64,000 nucleotides of DNA. Origin: Diaporthe sp. PMI_573. Lineage: Eukaryota > Ascomycota > Sordariomycetes > Diaporthales > Diaporthaceae. The notes under the pieces are model-generated. The model was not told the DNA's origin, searched no databases, and saw only the letters and a program-made list of their open reading frames with translations. A program made the position numbers and the translations under genes. The stretch is taken from assembly GCA_021399435.1 (NCBI GenBank), contig JAJTUP010000011.1, positions 682,001-746,000 on the forward strand. Direction: 5' to 3'. Shown piece after piece: positions 10,458-22,740 of the stretch (the stretch's first letter is position 1; every line of letters starts with the position of its first letter).

Positions 10458-11336
10458 GCTATCTGTGTTTGATGGATCAGCCGCTAGGGGTTGTTGCTGA
10501 TGTATGCACAGCAGGGCGTTTAGGTACGAATTCAGATTCTGCCGGGCAAGTGTGTGGAAGTGTTTGGACAAGAGCGAAATGGCAGTTTGTATACTGGCAA
10601 CGCACCAATGTTGGAGAACGGATTAGATTTAACGCATAGCATGTTGTACACACGATACCCTCAGCTTCCCAATGATATTCCTTTGAGCTTACTGTCCCCG
10701 ATGCACCCGTGTGCGGCATGATGTATGGAACGAATCATCGCCAGAAACAAGGACTGTCGTAATGGCGGCTATGATTCCCCGTTCGATCCCGCGTCAACTG
10801 TGAGCTGTGTACGGTGGCCACTGTTTTCACCCGCTATGCGAACGTCAAGGTTTCTACATGGGCTTGTAGTCCTCTTGCTTCAATTTCTTTGTACATCAGA
10901 AAGCTCTTAACCAACCTCTCATGTGACGCTGTGGCAGGATGGCAGCACCAGGAGTAAATGGTCTTGCTGCTCATGCCTCCTCTAGAGGCACTTGACAGGT
11001 CCTTGCAAAAACTTTCAGGGCGTCCTTTTCGAGAGGATAGGTTTGTCAGCTAGATTACAATCTGCAATGTGGCTTGTTTGCTAGGGAAACGTGCTCCAAG
11101 GCAAATATGTAGAATGGAAAGATGCACAGTGAGGCCTCATCCCCTTGGCCTCAACATCAATGTTCTGAGGTTACGTCACGGATGTCAAGGGTTCAGACCC
11201 TGGCGCGCCTCGCGAACATGGCGCGCTTTAGAAACCTTACAACCCAGATTTCACCAAGTACAATCCACCTCAGATATTCTCAGATCATATCACAACGCAT
11301 AGATCTCGGTTGTATTGTCCTTGAGACCCCGTAAAC
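10458..11336. other. Intergenic, no gene recognised
   Basis: Contains the 3' region of the zinc-finger gene and the promoter of the next gene. A GGGTTCAGACCC segment near 11190 resembles a tRNA T-arm, but no cloverleaf could be built around it. Confidence 0.45.
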
Positions 11337-14300
11337 ATGGGCGTGGTGATCGAGATTGGGGAGCCGCAATGCCAAGTTTGTTGCATACCCCGAGCCTCCG
11401 CGGCCACACGAACACATTGAACGCGGGCACTAACCGAGTTTGCAGGCCCTAAGCCTTTCCGACTCGGAGCGCTGCCTCGCCCAAGCAACGGCATACGATG
11501 ATTTGTTCTGTGCTTTCCATGCAAGGCAGTGCTTTGGTCTCTACATGGGTTACAAGCGGCGCAATGCCGAGCTGGATAATTTGAGTGCTGACGGCCCGGC
11601 TTTCCTGGTCAAGAACTCGGGCACGCCTCCCGCCAATTTGTCCTTCAAGACCTTGAAGGACCCGACCGAATTGCACGAGATACAGGCGCATTTGTTTAAA
11701 CAATATGTGCTGCTCGGAAAGGTCATTGCTGCCCGTCAGCTGCATCATAAGCACTTCTTCTCCATGGAGATGGACTACGGCCACAAGGTGTATCTCGAGA
11801 AGCTACAAGCGCGTCATACTGGCACCCTGAGGGCTCTTGAGCGCCTCGAACAGAGAACTGCTACTGTGCTGTACGAGAGGGAGCAATGGTTCAAGTGGGT
11901 GAAAGCAACGCAGGCCGAAGAGGAAGCAACCAGGGAGAAGGAGCAGAAGAAGACCAAGCTAGAAGCCGCCATGTTCCAGAGACACTGGAAGGACCTGCAG
12001 TCAAGACTCAAATCACTGAGGGACAAGGAGCAAAAGCTGCGGCAGAATGCTTACCTCGACCAGGTCTGGAAGGAGCGCATGGCGGAAGCAAATGGAGGTG
12101 AAGGCGAAGACGAGGATTGGGACCCTATCGACGATATGCTGGCAGAGGAGCGTGAGAAGTATCTGGACCTCATTCGGCAATTCCTGTGGTTCGAGCCCAA
12201 AGAAAAGAAAGACAACTTGGCGCAAGAGGACGAGCAGCAGCCCCAGAACGACGAAAATGACGGTCCAGCCCCTCATACTCAGGTCGCGGCTGCCCCAGTC
12301 ACAGTTGAAGACGATGAGGAGGAAGGGAAAGAAACGCCAACCGAGGTGAAGAAATCGAAGACAAAGTCGAAAGGCAAGAAGAAGAAGGGCAAAAAGCCAG
12401 CTGCCGCGGCAAACCCAGCGTCGGAGACTTCCAACCAACTGACAAATTCTAAGCCTCCCGGGAATCAAGTGGAAGTTGGTAAGGGCCACATCGAGAGCCA
12501 AGAAGAAGTCCGCAGGCGCTTGCGAGAGGGAGTGGAGAGAGACCACTCTGGGCTGTACGGACCGCAACTCGTTGGCACCATCCAAAACCCTATCGAGACA
12601 TACGGTCGCACGGCGCCCCTGCCAGAAGAGGACATCGACAAACTTGTCTCAGACATAGCAGAGATCAAGGCTCTTCTGCTATGCCGAACACTCCTGTCGC
12701 ATGCCACACTGCTCCCAGCAGCTCTACGAGCCAAGAGCGTGGATGAGTTCATCGAGGACCCTTCAATTTCTCACACCGACCTCAGAGATCTGTGCCTGAA
12801 AGTTGAGCAGCCCAAATTGCAGGAGCTCAGGGACGCTTGCGCTGACTTCGCCCGGGGTGACAATCCCGACCCTCCGCCACCAGAGGAGGAGCTCGAGATC
12901 TTGTCAACGGAGGAGGTACTGAGGCGGAATTTGATGTATGGTGACATGAACGAGATGAATCTCTTTTCCGCGTTGATGTCTAGCACGTCGAAGAGACTCA
13001 TGGCGGCAGATTTGAATGGCAACTCAGAAAAGAAGTCAACGGGGAAGAGAATGAAGATTACGGTCTGCGGCAAGACAATTTGGAATCATGCAAGCGAAGT
13101 TGCTATGGCTCGAGATGGGTGGCTGCAATTCTCTGTCATGGCTAAGGACTGCTCCTTCGAAGAGGCTGTCCTGCTTTGTCGCAACTGGGACGAGTTCTAC
13201 GAGCTGCAAACCCTCGTCCTGTGGCACTTCTTCCCCTCGGCCAAGTGGGCGTCTTGGTCCCAGAATGCCCTGACCGAGCAGCTACTTCACATGGTATGTT
13301 CCCACTTCGCAGCCTCCATGAGCAATTCGCTGACCACGGGCAGGGCTTTATCCCATTTCACACTCAATTTGGAGCGGATACCATGTCAAAGCACACCCAG
13401 ATCGGTTCAAAGGGGAGGATTCGGCGGCAACATCACGTCGAAGAATGTCGCAACCTTATTTGTGCCCATATGAAACGCGGGGACCCGGTCACTAATCGCT
13501 TCATCGACTATTGTATCATGCAGGCTGGCAGTCTGCAGATCCTTGTCCGAGATGGCAAGAATGGGCAGATTCTCTACGCTCCTGACGGCGAGAACACAAG
13601 GTGGATTCACAGAGTGAAATCTGGCCTTGGTCGGGCATCCAAGAACGAGTTCGAGGTCACGCAAACGGTTGACAGGAGGCTGTTACTGAAGCTGGATCTC
13701 CTGCGAAAGTGGCGATTCAGCTTCGACTCCCACTACGAAATCTACATTTGGGACTTCGTTCCCGGCGAGAGCCCCATGGAGCTATTCAATTATCTGATAG
13801 ATGTAAGTCAGCAGATCTCACGGTAGAGGAGCAAGACTGGATACTAATAGTTTGAAGATGCTGCGAAGAGCTCGAAGAATGCGGGAGTTCCGGGATTTGT
13901 ACCGCCACCAGAAACACATCCTCGAACAGTTGACTCAGGACGAGGACACCAAGCGAGTCCGACAGATTCGCGCGGGGGAACAGGCACAAAGCGTCTATGA
14001 TACTGTCACCGGTCCCACGTCGAGATACGCAGTCCAGAGGAACAGACGTGGCGAGATCAGGACTATCCGCCCCGACGAAATGACCGAGGAAGAGGGTGAC
14101 ACATCGCCTTACACTCTGTACAACGAGGCTGATATCGCTGAGGACGAAGTTCTCTTCAGTGGAGGGCGTGATGAAGGCCTGTTCAAGCCCATTGCAAACC
14201 CTATGGTCATCATGGAGAACTCGAGAATTACGGAGACAATGATTAAGTATGGTGCCAGCCTCCTAGACGGAGCGGACATGGACGAGATGGACGAGGATGA

Positions 14301-15879
14301 CTTTGACGACAATGCCGGGAAGGCGAAGGCTTTGATCTCTGCGGGCGATGACAGTGAAGCCCGTCAATTCATACACTCTGTACCGCCGATCTGGAGACAT
14401 GCATACTTCGAAATCAACCGGAACTTTGGCAAGCATGGCAGAGAAAAGGAGGATATGCTGGACCGGCTGGACTTCTTCGCGCAAAGACTAGAGATGAGCG
14501 GCCACGAGCTTCAGGAGCTCTCAAAGCTCGAGCTCATGGAACGGGACAGGGCGTACGGTACGTCGCATCACGATTGCGGTGCGCCGCCGCTTGATTATTT
14601 GACGCAGGATCTCGAAGCTGACCAAATCCTCTCAAACAGGGTTCAAAGAATCTTTCCATCTTGGCGACCTCGAACCTGGTGCTCGGGAGAAATACGTCGA
14701 ATCGATGAAGATTATCATAGGGCTACAAAACTCCTCGTCGGTCAAGGCTGCTGGCACGGACTGGGCCTGGTTCTGCCTCAACATCCTTGACCAGCTTGAG
14801 CTGCGGGCCTGGTACGATGACTACGACCAGAATCCCCTTTCGCCCTGGCCACACCGGTATCTCGCACAGGATGTCACGCAGGCCCTCGTTACGATGAGCC
14901 TATTCTTCCCTAATGTGGAGGTGACCAAACTTGTCAGGGACTTCCTTGACTCTGAGCAGGGCTCACAGTTCAAGAACTCGGAGATCTTTGATCCTGTTGC
15001 GCGCTCGCGACAAACACTGGATAGACGCTCCAGGACGAGTCAGTCTCGGAAGCCCGAGAGCTTCTTCAAGGAACTGGAGCAATTGGAAGAGGGCGAAGAG
15101 TCGATGGTAGATTCATACCCGGTAGACTGGAGCAAGGCCGCAAGGCCGATTATTGCAAAGTGTGAGTCAATCCCTCTGCATTTTATTGCCAATTAACCAG
15201 CACCTGCTTATAATTGATGACTCCAGTGTATCGAGCCGGCATCATCCAGCCATCCAACACCCAGCCACATCCCGAGGTTGTTCCCGGGTACGCCTTCGCG
15301 GCAGAGGAGCCGCACCGTCCCGGCAAGCTAGACTTCTTCGTGCGCTTCGAGAGGCACCCAGACGAGCCGATCCGGCACCCGCGCGAGTGGGCCCCAGTGG
15401 AGGACTGGCCAGACCTGCTGGAGAGCGCGAAGGAGTTCGCAAAGGATAAGCCGGCGGCCAGGTTCTCGCTGCTGCGGATGTGGTCGGCGCCTCACTTCTA
15501 CCCACTCATGGTCGGATACTGGACCCGCCACCATGTGACGTTCATGGACTCATGCGCCCGCAGCTGGGAGTTCAAGTTCGTGCCCAAGGACCTCGAGGGC
15601 AGCGAGCTGAGCGCCATGCACGCGACGTCGAGCAGGATCAAGCTCGTCGTCGAGAGGGCGCGCAGGCACGACAGCACGGACCTAGGTAGGCACTTTGTAT
15701 CTCGGGGCGATGCGATCCTGGTCATGGCGGAGTCTGAGGAGGAGCTGCTCTGGTTGAGCACGATTGCGACGTTTGCGATGCAGACGAAGCCGTGGCTTAG
15801 GGAGGTGGACATGTGGAGGAGCTTTGTGAATGTCGAGCTGGACTTCTTACAGGGGTTAGATCCGTCCTGGTTGGACTGA
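11337..15879 (+). CDS. Large conserved-looking protein of unknown function with coiled coil and Lys-rich region
   Basis: Six exons (11337-11375, 11446-13293, 13344-13802, 13858-14557, 14640-15161, 15227-15879) join in one frame to give 1,406 residues. All five introns are 50-82 bases with GT-AG ends; intron 1 contains CACTAAC and intron 3 ATACTAATAG. The first exon is only 13 codons (MGVVIEIGEPQCQ). Residues about 120-230 look like a charged coiled coil (KQKK, EREQW, KDLQSRLKSLRDKEQKLRQ), followed by an acidic region and a Lys-rich patch (KSKTKSKGKKKKGKKP) at about 305-320. The C-terminal third is globular, with many Trp and aromatic residues. I do not recognise a named domain. The continuous frame over 4.5 kb with well-formed introns makes a real gene near certain. 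Confidence 0.8.
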
Positions 15880-16485
15880 GGCGGCGGACGATGAAGGGCT
15901 GGCTTTTGAACGATTCAAAGGGTCTTCGGACGAATTACAAAGGGCAAAATAGCCTGCGGGCTCCGGATAACGATGTACTGGATCGTAGCGAGTTCGGCTT
16001 GTTGCTGGCCATACTACTCGAGGTCTTTCACTGCTAGCTAACTGGTACAGTTGGCGTCGAGTCGGTTGATAACGTAGCAGGCTCCGATAACCCCGCAATT
16101 GATCTCATCTTGTATACAAGCGTCACATATTTACAGCATTATGGTGATTACTTACTCTTTGGAACAGGTACATGTAGGTATCTAGCGCATATGGTAACAG
16201 AGCATAATAGTGCATTGCCAATCAAGTATTAAAATTTGTCAATCCCCATCCCAAAAGGCCAGTCTTGTTCAGCTATCCCAGGGCTCGATGCGAGGTCTGC
16301 AAATAATTTGCAAAGATCGAATCCAAACGCCTAACGACATTACCTTCTCCGAAGCCAAATTACTTACCTTGTCTGGGCGAAAGCTCATAATGCAACAAAA
16401 AAAGTCCATCCCTTTTCCTTGTTTTGAAAGTCAAGCGGTTGTCCGCAGTACTAGTGTCAGACCAGGTTTTCTGACCCGTGCCTAA
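15880..16485. other. Intergenic, no gene recognised
   Basis: About 600 bases of fairly AT-rich sequence between the 3' ends of two convergent genes. Nothing with a family motif was seen. Confidence 0.4.
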
Positions 16486-16845
16486 CTAACCCCAGCGGCT
16501 GTGTGCCCGCGGAGGTTTCGTAATGGGCTCCTGCAGCTCAAATGTGCCGACTTCGACCGAAGCATTGTCCGCGCGATCCCGGGGTTCGCCAGAATTTCCG
16601 CCGCGAAACAGCATGACGGATTTCGCAGTGATCCAGGCAAGACAAGCGGCGCCGACTGCTGCCAGGAGAATCCAGAACCACACAGGTAAATGAGCTGGCT
16701 CAGTCGTTTCTCCAGGACCGCTTCTGATCAACATAGATTCGCTGTGAGGCGGAAACGGAGCCATATTCACTCGAGGTTGCCTTACTCTTCGGAAGAAATG
16801 GCCTGACTTGTCGAAGTATGGGAAGCTGTCTTCGACAGATGTCAT
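16486..16845 (-). CDS. Small single-pass membrane protein, hypothetical
   Basis: An open frame of 119 codons. It has one clear membrane segment at about 54-80 (LPVWFWILLAAVGAACLAWI and onward) followed by a basic then acidic C-terminal tail, which suggests a type I-like topology with the tail in the cytosol. The frame stays open upstream of the ATG, reading FQLYLFAFLD up to a possible 3' splice site (CTAG at 16878-16881), so the ATG at 16845 may lie inside an exon of a longer gene whose 5' exons I could not join in frame. No family recognised. It may be a fragment or a spurious call. Confidence 0.3.
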   Translation of the reverse strand: MTSVEDSFPYFDKSGHFFRRVRQPRVNMAPFPPHSESMLIRSGPGETTEPAHLPVWFWILLAAVGAACLAWITAKSVMLFRGGNSGEPRDRADNASVEVGTFELQEPITKPPRAHSRWG

Positions 16846-18058
16846 GTCCAGAAATGCGAAGAGGTACAGTTGGAACCCTAGTACGATTTAGCATGCATCA
16901 GAACAAAGTGGGTTGTCTTGACTTGATTCATATCAGTGGCTGAGCCAAATAATGACACTAAGGAATTATGATGTGTTCCGAGACTCATAAGCGGCGCCAT
17001 GACATAAGGGACATAGAATGCTTTGGTGGAGTAACTACAAAGAATTTGCTTCAACAGAAGACATCGAAACAAACAATTTTCCACAAAGAAGCCGCATGAT
17101 CCTTGCTCTTCATTGTCAACTCAACATCGAAGCTTCTAACCGATTTAGACTGAGTGAGCCGGTGCGGGTAATCGCAGATTTCATCGAATATTACCTCCGG
17201 TTGTGGAGGTCACGACTATTCCCGATTTTTATCGTATCAGTTCCGGACATATGTTGGATCAAAACACACACGCCGAAGCTTCGTATGATATTCCGGACTG
17301 ATGTACCTCTTCTTGCTCTAGTGAAATTCTTCTTAAGATTTCTCTTCACGCGCTTTCCATCTTCAGGAATGTTTTTTGGAGGGTCTGGGTTGGGGGCTGG
17401 GAAGTTCTCTCATGGACGACTAATTCCAAGGTTTCTGTAGCTAGTATTCGTTACGTCACGGAAACTCTGTCTGATTCATGGCGAGTCATTACGGAAGTGA
17501 GGCTGAGCTGATCAAACTTGAAGAGCACGTCTTGTCGATAGTTTTTCGACCCGAATCATTCGCCCAAAATGTGTGGCTAACTATCACTACTGCATTGCTC
17601 AGCAGCCGGAAATCGCTTGCAATGCCGAGCAGCTGCATTCCTGGGCCCCGGAGGGGGAGGGGGCTTTGTCCTATTTGAATCAAGTTGCACATATGTACAT
17701 TCGATGATAGTGATATGATAAAACATTCATATGTGCCGTCGTTGCAGTATCTTTTTGTCAGCAAGTATGGACGGAGGACAAAACTTTCTTCAGCCCGTCC
17801 ACATGAGGTTCACAATTTTGTCGTACTACGCCTGCGCCGACGGAAATGAGGATGGCCTTCCGTATCAACTGTATTATCACTGCACAACATGGCAACGGCG
17901 TCGGTCTGACTTGGAAATACACACGCCAGTGAAGTAACACAACCCTCATCAAACGCTCGGTCAGAAGGCAACCGCGATGTTCATATCGGAGCCATATAAA
18001 CCCAAGGCGCCCATTCCCCCAGTTACTGATGACCAACAGCTGACATAATAAAAAGTTG
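16846..18058. other. AT-rich intergenic stretch
   Basis: About 1.2 kb without a supportable gene, except for possible upstream exons of the small membrane protein in the first few hundred bases. Confidence 0.4.
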
Positions 18059-18829
18059 CTAGGTGTTTCTAAGCACTAGAGCTTGGAAATCGGCGTTAGA
18101 TCCTTGAGCAAAGTCTTGATTCCAGTAGCCAAAGTTGTCGTGGACGCCAAAGCTTGATGTGTTCGAGGATGGCGTCGACGGAGCGACCGTAGAGTACGCG
18201 TAGGCCAGCCTGTTCGAGCCGCCTGGATTGAGATTCACGGTCGAACCCGAGGAGCTGGTCCACGTGGTACATCCCGTGCACCTCAGCGTCACCTGCCAGT
18301 GCGTGGAGTTGGTCTTGGTCCCGGTCTTGAGGGCTTGAATGGTTTCGCCTGTGTACGCAGTGGGCATAGATCGCCCCCTGTGAATCAGTCAGCATCATAT
18401 TGGAAGCCCAGAGGATGAGATACTGGGAAACGCACTTTGCCCATCGGCTTGACACTGTGACTGAGTTTCCGTTAGGCCATGACATAGTCAAGGGGTTGTT
18501 GAGCATGGTTCCGCCCCACGCAACACCAAGCCAGGCCACATCTTTTTTCGCCGTCACCTGTAGGACAATGTCGTATGGAATCGACGCTGGGTTCGGGACG
18601 GCGGTTCGGAAGCTGATGACATCAGGGCTGTTATACTTGTAGTTCGCATTGTACTGAGAAAAGGTGAAGCCCGTCTCTGAGTCCCTGAAAACAATGCTGT
18701 CCGCCGCCGAGACTACACGAGATGATGGAGTCTGATTAGAAATGCCTCTGACGATGGTATTCACCGTATGATTTACGTACCTGTTCCCAGAATCGAGAGG
18801 GTGTAGAGGAGAGCAGTGAGCCAAGACAT
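18059..18829 (-). CDS. Secreted stand-alone AA8-type cytochrome (cellobiose dehydrogenase cytochrome domain)
   Basis: Three exons (18829-18781, 18712-18436, 18377-18059) give 214 residues. Exon 1 is a signal peptide (MSWLTALLYTLSILGT). The rest matches the heme b cytochrome domain of cellobiose dehydrogenase: Met86 in WLGVAWGGTM and His188 in FGVHDNFGYW are the expected axial heme ligands. Two Cys in LRCTGC could form a disulfide. In cellobiose dehydrogenase this domain is followed by a flavin dehydrogenase and passes electrons to lytic polysaccharide monooxygenases; here the protein stops 26 residues after the His, with no flavin domain, no cellulose-binding module and no C-terminal hydrophobic anchor signal. 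It may serve as a free extracellular electron carrier. Introns of 68 and 58 bases restore frame. Confidence 0.82.
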
Positions 18830-20804
18830 TGTCACGCGCGTGTCCCAGGGTTCTCCTGGTTTCGAAGATGGCAGCAGAGGCTGCAGAAGTTGTAGGACAC
18901 GAGAAGGGCCGCAGGCCATTAGATGAAGAACGATTGAAAGAGCAGACCAAGGTAAGGGACCACTAAGCGATAGATGGAGGCACTCCTGGATTAAATTGAT
19001 TTCCAGAGATCTGATGTGTGATTTGGCCGCACTGGCGTGCTTGGTTGCAGAAGACAAAAATATCAGATGCGCGATCCTCCAAGGACTCTGCTGATCTGGC
19101 CCTTGATGAACGATGCGCATATCGATTCTAGTTGAAGACCTGATAGGAAGGCTAAATGCTTCATAATATAAAATTGATTGTTTCTACACGTGTGCAGACA
19201 TCGGTACCACCAGACGCCCAGATACGTAGCTGCAATTCAGATACCTACATCATGTACGCGAGTATTGGCCAGATACACACCTAGCCTCAAGTTCCGGGGC
19301 GTCTTTCTATGGTCACTTGACGCTCAAGTTATCTGCAGTAATTTCTGAATTCTTCCACAGAACAGGTCTTGAGTACTATCAGACTTCCCATCACCCGCTT
19401 CTAGCCCTTGCCCATCACGCAGGAGCAGGTCTCATAATAAATGCCGAGCCATTGGGCCATCGAAGGTGACGAATTAAATGCGAGTAAAAGGTAATAGTCG
19501 GGAACAGATTGCATGATATCAGTGGTTGTATGCCCTAGAGATGTGACACCTGGATAAATACATTTTCTCAGGTTGGCGTTCAATCGGAGGTTCTACCGCC
19601 GCCATGAATTTGAACGGTGATTCTGGAAGTGATGTCATTCCAAAAATAGAAGTGTGTCCGGTTGCATCTTGACAAGCTCCAATATATCACCATCGCTACC
19701 ACATAACGCTTTTCTTCGGCACTCGTGTCCGGGTAAATAATGCCACTCCCAATGCCGTGTGACAAATTCCGAGAAGAGGGGTCATTCCACAACATGGGGC
19801 TCACTAATAGGTCCAGACAGGTAGGAGGAAGAAAACTTGCACACCTGGGAGCGGAACGGGAAGTGTCTCTTCAGAAGGCTCAAAACCAGAAATACGACAC
19901 AGGAAATAGAGGCAATTTGATGAATAGCTCAGGCCTTCTAGTTTCGGACACGGCGATATGGAAGGCACTTGAGGAAAAGCTGGAACAGGTGAAATTCATT
20001 CATGGGCCATTGGTCCGAGCTTTACGCCGCCACATTGGAAGGAAAATCATAGACGGGTCCTACATTTGTGGCCGAGGCGGGAGTCCTCTCCGCGGTGACA
20101 ACAGAGCGCAAATCACAGAAAACCCCGCGACGATCATGCTGCAAATGTCGACGGGGAGCTGCTTTGTTTTTGATGTTGCAAGCGGCTGTAATCACGGAGC
20201 TACTTCCATGGATATAAGTTCTCTGGAATTCATGTCGTCCTATTCTCGATTTCACCAGCAACGATATGCCATAGGACTGCGCAGTTCATTGCTCATTTGG
20301 ATGAACGAATATGAAGACAGTTGATTTAAAAATCAAGTAGTGTTCTATACCTGCATGAGACTCTGAAACAATCATGGCACAGGTTCAAATTGAATATATA
20401 ATATGACACGATTTGATTTCAGAGCCTCATTCTCCTAGCTTCAGTTGCCGTTACACAGTGAAATCGAACAAGACAGACGTAAGAGTAAATTTTCATAAAA
20501 AGCGTCAGATCACAAAATGATACGACATGGAAAAACGAACCTCGAACACTAGCTCGAATTCCTCCTATCTGTGTTTCCCCCCTTCTTTCTTACACCCTGA
20601 TTGATAGCTTCCAGCCGATTGCACCCTGTCACCAAGGACGTGACAGATAATAGAGGTTCCCTTCTTATTCTTCTTCCTTCTGTTTTCTTTTTACTCCATT
20701 TATCCTGGCTCCCTCTTGTTACCACAGCTGTGTCCCCGCTGATCCTTCATCAGAGAGACGTGAATGCGGATGCTGACATGGAAACAATCATTCCCCATCC
20801 TCCA
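18830..20804. other. AT-rich gene-free stretch of 2 kb
   Basis: The promoter of the AA8 gene, then sequence without recognisable coding content. Open frames up to 194 codons near 19740-20324 show no family motif, no splice partners and no amino-acid bias expected of a protein. Confidence 0.45.
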
Positions 20805-22740
20805 TCAATGCCGTGATTCTTGGGCCCAACGCAGGTCTGCCTGGGCTGTTGCAGCTCGCAGCACATTCTCCACATTGTCGTGCCTAGGAACCAGTTTGAT
20901 GTGGAAGGGCATGGGCGACCTCCCCGAGAGGCCGTCGTACTCCTTGAGGTCAATCGGATGCCCGGGCACGGACTCCAGATTGAAAGCCCAGATTAGGCGT
21001 GAAACGCTCAGCCAAATCTCTCTTTCGGTCACCCACATACCAGGGCAGATACGGCGGCCAGCTCCGAACATCCAATAGTCTCGTTCGCGGGGTCCAGCCA
21101 TGTTGGAGCTTTCAGCCGACGTTAGGCTGTCGTGCAAATAGCGACGGGGCTGCAGGCGAGTGCGAGAATTAGCAACTACACATTTAGACTGTTAAAGCTC
21201 TTGCACTTAAATTAAATGTCATCGGCTCAGGAAAGCGCTTGTCATCATGGTGCATAGTCCATGTGTTGAGAACAAGGACAGTACCCTTCGGTATGAATTT
21301 GCCTTTATTCACGTGGTTAGTCTGCAAAATTTGTAACTTTCGACGACAGGGACAAGTAAGTAAAGAAGAATCAACCTTGATAAGTGAAATCTTCAGAAGC
21401 TACGTGAGGAGTGCCAAGCCAGAACGGATTGTGGCAGCGCTCGATCTCCTTCACAATGGCGTGGCAGAATGGCAGATTCTTCTCATCCTCAACAGCAGGA
21501 AGACGATCCCTGCCAACGACGCGATCAAGATCCGCCTGGGCAAGCCGTTGGATCTCGGGATACGCGGGGATGAGGGCAAAGAACCATTGCATGATAGAAG
21601 CCGTCGTTTCCACACCACCGATCATGAAGGCCGATGCGAGGATAGCCATGTCCAGATCGTCCAGGTTCTCGGACTCTGGCCAATATCATAGTTTTGGCCA
21701 GGCAGTCCGGGAATTGCTCGCCGCGTCGCATGCGTTCCTCTATCTCGTTGATCATACCGCCATATAAGGTCAAAAGATCCTCGTGTAGCTTCCTGGCGCG
21801 CGAGCGCGTCCGGGTTGGCAGATGCTGAAGCAAGGGCACAAAATCGACAAGGTTGGACATTGGGCCTGTCAAGTTCATGAACTCCCGGCTGATCCTTAGT
21901 GATCTTGCCACCTTTGGGTGCGCAACAGAGTCAGTCCTGGTGCCGAAGACGATACTTAGCATGTTGTTTAGCGAACAACGACCTGCGAATGGCTGAGGAT
22001 TAATAAGTGCTTTGCCTCCTTGGCTCTCCTTATAGAGACATTTAATCATGTCCGTTGCCTCCATATCCAGGATGTGAGTGTACTCGTCGACAGCCTTCGT
22101 ATGAAGCCAAGTCTGAGCAATTCGACGGTGTTTCCTCCTTTACAAGCCAACAAGAGTTAGTCAAGATAGAGAGAGTAAAATACAAAGGCAACAAGACCCA
22201 CCATCTATCATTGTACGGGGTAGCAGTTATGCCACGGCCTGCGAATATGGTCTGACTCTTCAGAAACATTTCCTTTCGGGAGGAAAATACGGAGCCATTG
22301 GTGACCATCAAGTCTTTTGCAATCTCCGGACTGGAAATGATCACAAATAGCTGGGTACCGAGCCAGAGGGAGTAAAGATCACCGAATCGCTTCGCCTATT
22401 TATCTAGGGTAAGCTCAGGATACTTGGTTAGGAACGGGAAAGATCCTGTTTTGATAACGAGCCAGTGAGCTGTCATTCAGTGGTGTATGTGCAATGACCT
22501 GGGAAAGACATGTGATGACCTACCAATTATAGGAAGTCCTTTGGGCCCGTCTGGAATGCCCCTATATCCCGAGCTCCTCCACTTGACGAGGAACGAGTGA
22601 TGGCCGAAGATAATAGCAAAAGCTAAAGCCGCAGTCACCACAGAAATGAGAACGAAGGCGGAGGTCTCGCATCCATCATTTTGTGAGAGTAAAAATCCCC
22701 AATTACGAAAAACAACCGGATTAGTAATATTCGAATTCAT
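20805..22740 (-). pseudogene. Cytochrome P450 monooxygenase, inactivated
   Basis: Five exons can be traced: 22740-22524, 22445-22202, 22137-21376, 21302-21211 and 21149-20805. They hold an N-terminal membrane anchor (FVLISVVTAALAFAIIF), the proline hinge (GIPDGPKGLPIIG), the I-helix AFMIGGVETTAS, the K-helix region and the heme loop FGAGRRICPG. Three lesions are visible. First, an in-frame TAG at 22398-22396, between TLDK and AKRFGDLYSLWLG, where relatives are expected to have Trp. Second, a frameshift at about 21674, where LAKTMILAR leaves the frame and SENLDDLDMAILAS resumes in another. Third, the donor of intron 4 reads TT instead of GT (21210-21209), though both flanking exons are in phase. 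No functional protein can be made without several repairs. The original family looks like fungal CYP2-like hydroxylases; the substrate is unknown. Confidence 0.85.

Noticed and set aside
11180..11200. tRNA T-arm-like GGGTTCAGACCC
   Set aside because: No acceptor stem, anticodon arm or A box could be placed around it.
17018..17440. Open frame of 140 codons with hydrophobic segments
   Set aside because: Short, no motif, no promoter or splice support.
19740..20324. Open frame of 194 codons
   Set aside because: Composition is not protein-like, no motif, lies in AT-rich gene-free DNA.
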